From: Burkholderiales bacterium
GTDB lineage: Bacteria > Pseudomonadota > Gammaproteobacteria > Burkholderiales > Usitatibacteraceae
Direction: 5' to 3'
NCBI GenBank assembly: GCA_014378085.1
Contig: JACMOJ010000381.1
Coordinates: forward strand, 1-5,748
Length of the DNA: 5,748 nt
In this document: positions 1-3,986 of the stretch, piece by piece
Layout: each line of letters begins with the position of its first letter
How positions within the stretch are numbered: the stretch's first letter is position 1
The notes under the pieces: generated by a model
Databases searched by the model: none
What the model was told of the DNA's origin: nothing
What the model saw: the letters and a program-made list of their open reading frames with translations, nothing else
Translations under genes and position numbers: made by a program

Positions 1-830
1 TCCACATTGCACGAACCAGACGCACCTTTCGGCTGGATCGCTGACTTGAACCCATCGCGAACTGACGCAAAGTCATGGATCGCGGCCTCGACCTTAACGA
101 CAGGCAAACCGGCGGCAGATGGTGGCAGGTACAGCTCTACCAATTGGATGTCGCCGTCCGTAATCGCGGTCCATACAGTGCCATCCTCCCCTGTTGAGCG
201 GAACACATCTGCCGCCGAACTGACATACACAAATCCGCCCGGGCCTGAGACCCGTAGCTCCGCGCGGGGATCAAGGGATTCAAGACGAAGCTGCAATCGC
301 ATGCTCACCGCATTGGGAGAACTTACCTTGAAGTGGTTGATGCGGCCGCCGCCCCCAGCGTTTCGCCATCCACCAATCTCTCCAGAAATTAGCTCTGTAT
401 CGGCACGCTGAATAATGCCCACTTGGGTCGCCTTTGCCCGATTCTTTACGTTTGCCGATTTGGCAAATTCAATGCGGTCTTGCGAGACGCCGGCGAAGGA
501 TAGCTGGGGCACATTTACGGCAAACGGTTGAACGAACTGCTCACCGAGGTAACTTGCCTTGCTGGCATTTTGAGTAACGACTTCACCACGTACTCGTTCG
601 CTGCTTGCGTAAGTTGGCGCTGCCGAAAGAAGTGCCACCAGCAGAAAAAGCAACGCAGTCGCGATTTGAGTCGGACGGGAAATTGAAATCCAAAATGGGC
701 TGCGCCAAAATCCCGCTGGAGCTAATGCCAAACCTAGCGGCGTATTTCCACCCAGGGCAAAACAAACTGCATCACCCCGTAGTTCGCAATTATTGAAAGC
801 AGCCGAACAAAAAGTATCGTGAGTGACCAT
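1..830 (-). CDS. Lysyl-endopeptidase-like secreted serine protease, N-terminal part (signal and propeptide; partial)
   Basis: The minus strand is open from an ATG at 830 to the window edge (276 codons plus two bases), with the 3' end of the gene outside. A hydrophobic stretch at about residues 56-72 ends in TYA-S (cleavage near 75/76), which fits a Sec signal peptide, so the protein should be exported. About 192 residues follow, and the last visible residues are K268-GASGSCNV. That closely matches the start of mature Achromobacter-type lysyl endopeptidase (GVSGSCNID, preceded by Lys), whose propeptide is of similar length (about 185 residues). The visible part is therefore probably the pro-domain, and the catalytic His-Asp-Ser domain would lie beyond the edge. 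Autocatalytic cleavage after K268 is inference from the family. The start is uncertain: ATG 830 gives an unusually long stretch of about 55 residues before the hydrophobic core, and TTG at codon 34 is an alternative. Only a weak GGGG lies upstream of the ATG. Another trypsin-fold exoprotease with the same pro-region remains possible. Confidence 0.72.
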   Translation of the reverse strand, partial: MVTHDTFCSAAFNNCELRGDAVCFALGGNTPLGLALAPAGFWRSPFWISISRPTQIATALLFLLVALLSAAPTYASSERVRGEVVTQNASKASYLGEQFVQPFAVNVPQLSFAGVSQDRIEFAKSANVKNRAKATQVGIIQRADTELISGEIGGWRNAGGGGRINHFKVSSPNAVSMRLQLRLESLDPRAELRVSGPGGFVYVSSAADVFRSTGEDGTVWTAITDGDIQLVELYLPPSAAGLPVVKVEAAIHDFASVRDGFKSAIQPKGASGSCNV

Positions 831-876
831 AAGGCCCCGTCTTCGTATTGGTTATTGTTATTTGTCCCGCACCGCA

Positions 877-891
877 CATTAACTCATTAAC
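877..891. repeat. Short direct repeat upstream of the protease gene
   Basis: CATTAAC occurs twice with a period of 8 bp (877-883 and 885-891), 47 to 61 bp upstream of the protease ATG at 830. It sits where a -35 region or activator site could lie, but a period of 8 is less than one helical turn and the copies are AT-rich, so a regulatory role is only a guess. Confidence 0.25.
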
Positions 892-987
892 GAATTCAAA
901 GCTAGATTGCTCTGCCGCTCCTCAGGCGGTTTCGCAAGGCACCAAATCTTTGAAATTGTTTTGGTAGGCCGCGTTGGCGGTCGACTT

Positions 988-1005
988 GGGTGGGCAAGAC
1001 CACCC
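988..1005. repeat. Small inverted repeat in the 831-1194 gap
   Basis: GGGTGG (988-993) and CCACCC (1000-1005) form a perfect six-base stem around a six-base loop. Neither strand has a T run after it, so it does not look like an intrinsic terminator. It may be chance in a G/C-rich stretch. Confidence 0.25.
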
Positions 1006-1194
1006 TCCACCCGGAAAATAGGGGGGCCAAGCAACTGGTACCCCGAATCGAATGAAACTGGGTACTGAGTCGCATTACTCTCGCTAGCCTGAACAGCGGC
1101 AGCTGGGTATGAAATCAGGGGGCCGTCGGGAAGGACCGCTATTGGCCGATATTGTCATTGTGCCTCAGGACAGTTTCACCAGACTCCTCTGACA

Positions 1195-1619
1195 TTAGTT
1201 CGCATCACCCACTAGTTCGGCCGCCCAGCGACCAAAGGCGCGCAAGTCATCTAGCCCAGTCGTGGCGACGCCAATAACAATTCTCCAATCGACCTCCGCA
1301 TATTCGTGGACAGAAATATTGCGGAATCCCACGGCTGAAACCAACTTCAGCGCCAACTCACTATCCATCAGGCCAAGCTCACCCAGCGTGACGAAAGACT
1401 CCCCCCTGATTGCGGTGCACGTCCGTTTACCGCACAAATATGCGAGGCAATATCGATACAAACCTGCACCGCCTTTTCCAGATTGTGACTCACAATATCT
1501 TGAATATCGTGATCAGTGAGTAACAACTCGGGCGGGTCGGGGCGTTTCGTTTCGACCCTAGCGATGTATTCATTCAGTCGCTCTAACTTCGCGCGAATAA
1601 CTTGTTTGTCGATGGTCAT
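1195..1619 (-). pseudogene. hepT: HepT-type HEPN ribonuclease toxin, frame disrupted at a G6 run
   Basis: HEPN-domain toxin partner of MntA; in this family HepT is an RNase whose action on tRNA or mRNA arrests growth. The first 73 residues read from ATG 1619 in one frame (MTIDKQVIRA... to APQSGG). The rest (ESFVTLGELG... to ELVGDAN, TAA at 1195-1197) continues in another frame. The switch falls at six G residues on the coding strand (C run 1401-1406). One extra G, or a -1 slip there, joins the halves into 141 residues, the normal HepT length. The joined protein carries the catalytic RX4HXY motif as R100-NISV-H105-E-Y107. As read without a shift, translation stops at 1368-1370 after 83 residues and lacks the motif, so the toxin would be dead. 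The ATG overlaps the mntA stop as ATGA and has no Shine-Dalgarno of its own, which points to translational coupling. A sequencing or assembly error in the homopolymer is a real alternative. Confidence 0.85.
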
Positions 1620-2023
1620 CGAAACATGGCTGGCTGCGCCAACGCAAATGACCGACGCGCAAAATTGAGGTCCTCTTCGACTAAGCTAACGCGGCGGTAC
1701 TGGGCGTCGCCTTTGGCTTTCATGCTGTCGCACAAAATTTGTTCACCCTGCAACGCTCTGGCAAAAACAAGTCCTCTTGCGGTCTTCAGGTCGATCACAT
1801 CGATAGGCCGTAGTGCGATGGCTGCCAGCTTCGCGATTAGCCGCGTCTTGGTTTCTGTCGACAAAGCGCGCTCGGCCGCGACGGCAACATCAACATCACT
1901 ATCGAACGTCAAATGGCTTTCAGCTGCAGACCCGAACAGCAGCGAATAAACAATGCCTTCGGTGCGCAACGCGGCGACCATTTGCGCCCGCTGATCTGGC
2001 GAAAGAGAAGTGAATGAATTCAT
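1616..2023 (-). CDS. mntA: MntA antitoxin, minimal nucleotidyltransferase of the MNT/HEPN pair
   Basis: A complete 135-residue protein with the nucleotidyltransferase signature GSX10DXD: G31-S32, ten residues, then D43-V-D45. A further acidic patch (I74-D-V-I-D78-L) is where the third metal-binding acid of the fold is expected. In characterised pairs MntA transfers AMP from ATP to the tyrosine of the HepT RX4HXY motif and so neutralises the toxin; that is family knowledge. It is the first gene of the operon and overlaps hepT by four bases (ATGA, 1616-1619). A good promoter (-10 at 2034-2039) lies only about 11 bp upstream of ATG 2023, implying a very short leader or leaderless translation. 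An internal ATG at codon 15 is a less likely start, because it would remove the first helix. The gene looks intact although its toxin partner is frame-disrupted. Confidence 0.93.
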   Translation of the reverse strand: MNSFTSLSPDQRAQMVAALRTEGIVYSLLFGSAAESHLTFDSDVDVAVAAERALSTETKTRLIAKLAAIALRPIDVIDLKTARGLVFARALQGEQILCDSMKAKGDAQYRRVSLVEEDLNFARRSFALAQPAMFR

Positions 2024-2033
2024 GGTGTTACCG

Positions 2034-2062
2034 ATTGTACGCAGCGCCTAAAGGCGTTGCAA
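2034..2062 (-). promoter_or_regulatory. Candidate sigma-70 promoter of mntA-hepT
   Basis: On the minus strand, TTGCAA (2062-2057, four of six matches to TTGACA) is followed after 17 bp by TACAAT (2039-2034, five of six matches to TATAAT). Transcription would start near 2027, only a few bases before the mntA ATG at 2023. The spacing is ideal and the position is right, but no measurement supports it. Confidence 0.55.
2041..2060. promoter_or_regulatory. Candidate operator: inverted repeat between the mntA -35 and -10 boxes
   Basis: GCAGCGCC (2041-2048) and GGCGTTGC (2053-2060) pair at seven of eight positions around TAAA. The palindrome fills the spacer of the proposed mntA promoter and overlaps the -35 box, as expected for a repressor site. 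The ten bases GCGTTGCAAG occur at 2054-2063 and again at 2069-2078 (15 bp apart), so a second half-site may lie just upstream. Whether the MntA-HepT complex or another regulator binds it is unknown. Confidence 0.4.
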
Positions 2063-2078
2063 GTGAGCGCGTTGCAAG
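2054..2078. repeat. Ten-base direct repeat upstream of mntA
   Basis: GCGTTGCAAG is present exactly at 2054-2063 and 2069-2078. The first copy overlaps the proposed -35 box and one arm of the palindrome at 2041-2060; the second lies just upstream of it. Two exact ten-base copies at this spacing could be tandem regulatory half-sites. Confidence 0.5.
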
Positions 2079-2109
2079 CATGCCTCGCTTTTTTAACGCA
2101 ACCGTCGCC

Positions 2110-2161
2110 GACGACCAACACTCGCCAATCGCCGCGCCCTGCGGGCCAGTTCTTGGTCGTC
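2110..2161. repeat. Nested hairpin A (outer 9-bp arms, inner GC hairpin)
   Basis: The outer arms GACGACCAA (2110-2118) and TTGGTCGTC (2153-2161) are perfectly complementary across 34 bp. Inside, GCCC (2136-2139) and GGGC (2143-2146) form a stem with a TGC loop. The interior shares CCAATCGC (2125-2132) and TCTTGG (2151-2156) with hairpin B at 2193-2252, in the same order and at nearly the same spacing. Confidence 0.5.
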
Positions 2162-2173
2162 AACCAAACTTGG

Positions 2174-2193
2174 ATCCCCGCCGTCGCGGGGAT
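2174..2193. repeat. REP-like palindrome
   Basis: ATCCCCGC (2174-2181) and GCGGGGAT (2186-2193) are a perfect eight-base inverted repeat around CGTC. With its flanks it resembles the short intergenic palindromes common in beta- and gammaproteobacteria (compare the Neisseria dRS3 form, ATTCCC N8 GGGAAT); minus-strand translation across it gives the familiar VIPATAGIQ string. It lies between the binding-protein gene and the mntA promoter. No T run follows on the minus strand, so it is more likely a dispersed repeat than a classical terminator, though it could still protect a 3' end. Confidence 0.7.
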
Positions 2194-2252
2194 GACAAAT
2201 CTATCTCCAATCGCTGTGCGCGTGCCGCGCTTGCTCTTGGACAGATTTGTCA
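2193..2252. repeat. Nested hairpin B overlapping the stop codon of the binding-protein gene
   Basis: The outer arms at 2193-2205 and 2240-2252 pair at 12 of 13 positions, ten of them contiguous (TGACAAATCT with AGATTTGTCA). The interior is 34 bp, the same as in hairpin A. Inside, GCGCG (2218-2222) and CGCGC (2226-2230) pair around TGC. The outer arm at 2240-2252 contains the TGA stop of the solute-binding-protein gene, so the structure would form at the very 3' end of that mRNA. No T run follows. Confidence 0.5.
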
Positions 2253-3854
2253 CTTAATCATCACCCACGGCACTTCCAGCCAGTTATCCGCACGATGAAT
2301 CGCGCTTACATTCGCGCGCATCGCCCACGGGATAATTTGTAGGTGTAGCGGTAGCAGATAGATGTTGTCGTTTTGAATTTTGAACGCTTCGATGATCATG
2401 GCCATGCGTTTCTTGGCATCAAGCTCACCCTTGATTTGTTGTACAAGCGCGTCAAACTTCGCGTCTTTCACCTGTCCGTAGTTGTAATCGCCATCGCCCA
2501 ATGTGTTGCGGCTATGCATGACTGGCTGCAAGGTAAAGATGGGCTCGAAGGTAGAGCCGCCCCAACCCAACATATAGAAGCTGGTATCGAGCTTCTGAAT
2601 TTTGGCGAAGTAGGTTGAAACCGGCATCGTGTTTACACGCACCCGGATGTTGATTTTCGCGAGCATACCCGCCACTGATACGCAGATGCGCTCATCGGCC
2701 AAGTAACGGCCAATCGGGCAATCGAGCGTGATATCAAAGCCGTTGGCATAACCCGCGTCACTAATGTGTTTTTTAGCGGCGTTTACGTCAAACGGAAGCC
2801 GTTTGGTAAGTTCCGCTGGCAGCCCTGCGGCGACGGGGTTTGGATGCACCAAGCCAGTCGGTGTGGAAAGCCCCCGCATGGCAGTGCGTTTGATTGCCTC
2901 GATATCAATCGCCTGATACATCGCTTGCCGAACACGTTTGTCTTTCAGCGGGTTCTTGCCTTTGACGCTGCTATAAAGCAACTCATCGCGCGATTGATCC
3001 ATGCCAAAAAACACCACGCGGTTCTCGATGGCTTGGATGACTTTTAGCGCTTTGTTGCGTTTGAATTGTTCGAGATTTTGCACAGCCGGATCGAGTACAA
3101 AATCAATCTCGCCAGACAGCAACGCTGACATACGAGTCGCTTCGGAGGAGATGGGCGTGTAAACGACGTCGGTGACGTTGCCCTCGAATTTTTTATCGGC
3201 AATGCCCCACCAGTTGGGATTTTTCTTCAGCACCGTTTTAACTTCCGGCGCACGCGAGACCAACATAAATGGCCCGGTGCCGTTCGCGTTACGCGCGGCG
3301 AAGGTTTCTTCCTTACCGGCGTAATCCTGCACCTTCTCGACCTTGTTGGCGATTGCCCACTCGCGGTTCATGATGAACATGTTGACGAGCATTTCGAGCG
3401 CGACCGGGTTTGGCACCGCCGTAACTAACTCGATGGTGTGTGCGTCGATCTTGCGCGGTTTGCCGACGCCGTTGGCATACACACGAAAATTTGAAGTGGG
3501 TTGTTGCATCCGCAAAATCGACCACACCACGTCATCCGCCGTCAGTGGTTTGCCATCGTGAAATTTCACGTTTTTGCGGATGTCAAATACCCAAGTCGTC
3601 GGGTTGGGTTGGCGCCAGCTGGTGGCGAGCCGCGGCACAATCTCCATGTTTTTACCGCGTTCGACCAAGCCTTCGAAAATCTGGCCGTTAATGTTGTTAT
3701 TGACGCCGGAATTTTGGGCGTGCGGGTCTGCCGTCTGCATGTCACCGGCGCTCGACCAGCGCAGCGTTTTTGCCTCTGCCGGCAGCACACACATAAACGC
3801 CGCCAATCCCCCTGCGAGAAGACTGTTCATGACCATGTTCTGAAGGTTTTTCAT
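2250..3854 (-). CDS. Family-5 extracytoplasmic solute-binding protein (peptide ABC transporter type)
   Basis: A complete 534-residue protein, normal size for the DppA/OppA family (SBP_bac_5). It has a short Lys-bearing N-terminus, a hydrophobic core at about residues 10-25 and a signal cleavage site after A26-E-A28; there is no lipobox cysteine, so it should be a soluble periplasmic protein. Family landmarks in order are F60-EGLVE, the VKFHDGKPLTADDV signature at about 96-109, NGTGPF at 191-196, NPNWWG at 212-217, and a C-terminal NYG...FDALVQQI segment. In this family the two-lobed protein captures oligopeptides, dipeptides or related solutes and delivers them to an inner-membrane ABC permease; the ligand here cannot be read from sequence. 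No permease or ATPase gene lies in the window: downstream on the same strand is the toxin-antitoxin pair and upstream is a divergent M61 peptidase. The start at 3854 keeps the positive n-region; internal ATG codons 7 and 9 would remove it. No strong Shine-Dalgarno or promoter is evident. Confidence 0.95.
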   Translation of the reverse strand: MKNLQNMVMNSLLAGGLAAFMCVLPAEAKTLRWSSAGDMQTADPHAQNSGVNNNINGQIFEGLVERGKNMEIVPRLATSWRQPNPTTWVFDIRKNVKFHDGKPLTADDVVWSILRMQQPTSNFRVYANGVGKPRKIDAHTIELVTAVPNPVALEMLVNMFIMNREWAIANKVEKVQDYAGKEETFAARNANGTGPFMLVSRAPEVKTVLKKNPNWWGIADKKFEGNVTDVVYTPISSEATRMSALLSGEIDFVLDPAVQNLEQFKRNKALKVIQAIENRVVFFGMDQSRDELLYSSVKGKNPLKDKRVRQAMYQAIDIEAIKRTAMRGLSTPTGLVHPNPVAAGLPAELTKRLPFDVNAAKKHISDAGYANGFDITLDCPIGRYLADERICVSVAGMLAKINIRVRVNTMPVSTYFAKIQKLDTSFYMLGWGGSTFEPIFTLQPVMHSRNTLGDGDYNYGQVKDAKFDALVQQIKGELDAKKRMAMIIEAFKIQNDNIYLLPLHLQIIPWAMRANVSAIHRADNWLEVPWVMIK

Positions 3855-3915
3855 AGATATGCCGGTTTGCTGAAAAGATGGCCAGTTGATGGTGAACGGC
3901 CGGTCAAGGTAAGGT

Positions 3916-3944
3916 TTGTCTCTGCGCCCATGCTACCGTAAACT
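3916..3944 (+). promoter_or_regulatory. Possible promoter of the M61 peptidase gene
   Basis: TTGTCT (3916-3921) and TAAACT (3939-3944) each match the sigma-70 boxes at four of six positions, with a 17-bp spacer. Transcription would begin near 3951, about 35 bases before GTG 3987. The match is only moderate. Confidence 0.3.
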
Positions 3945-3950
3945 GTACGG
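3936..3950. promoter_or_regulatory. Small palindrome between the divergent binding-protein and peptidase genes
   Basis: CCGTA (3936-3940) and TACGG (3946-3950) are perfect inverted arms around AACTG. The site overlaps the proposed -10 box of the peptidase gene and lies about 80 bp upstream of the divergent binding-protein start, so one regulator could act on both genes. With five-base arms, chance is quite possible. Confidence 0.3.
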
Positions 3951-3986
3951 TCTGCAATCTAACCGCCTGAACGTTTGGCCCTCCGC

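Larger units (their letters stand above)
831..1194. other. Intergenic stretch without a recognisable gene
   Basis: No open frame in this stretch has plausible composition or a family signature. It lies upstream of the protease gene and downstream of hepT, both on the minus strand, so it should hold the protease promoter and any hepT terminator. I find no convincing -35/-10 pair and no GC stem followed by T residues on the minus strand. Two small structures are visible: CATTAAC repeated at 877-883 and 885-891 (period 8), about 50 bp upstream of the protease ATG, and a six-base inverted repeat GGGTGG/CCACCC at 988-993 and 1000-1005. A remnant of older mobile or coding sequence cannot be excluded. 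Confidence 0.6.

Noticed and set aside
7..411. Plus-strand open frame of 134 codons
   Set aside because: It lies opposite the exported protease gene, whose minus-strand frame is open to the window edge and carries a signal segment and the family junction motif. The plus-strand product has no recognisable feature.
988..1005. Possible transcription terminator downstream of hepT or upstream of the protease gene
   Set aside because: The stem is only six bases long and neither strand has a T run after it. It is kept only as a low-confidence inverted repeat.
1262..1519. Plus-strand open frame opposite hepT
   Set aside because: The minus strand encodes both halves of a conserved HEPN protein with RX4HXY. 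The plus-strand product has no family features.
2174..2193. CRISPR repeat or classical rho-independent terminator
   Set aside because: The palindrome is a single copy with no spacer-repeat periodicity and no downstream T run. A REP-like dispersed repeat fits better.
2020..2253. Minus-strand open frame of 77 codons containing VIPATAGIQ
   Set aside because: This string is the usual translation of the REP-like palindrome, and the frame covers intergenic hairpins and the mntA promoter. It is spurious.
3879..3907. Promoter for the binding-protein gene using TTGACC on the minus strand (3907-3902)
   Set aside because: The -35-like box is good, but no acceptable -10 box occurs at 16 to 18 bp, so I do not call it.
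3501..3941. Plus-strand open frame of 146 codons opposite the 5' part of the binding-protein gene
   Set aside because: It overlaps the signal peptide and conserved N-terminal lobe of a complete family-5 binding protein on the other strand and has no recognisable content.
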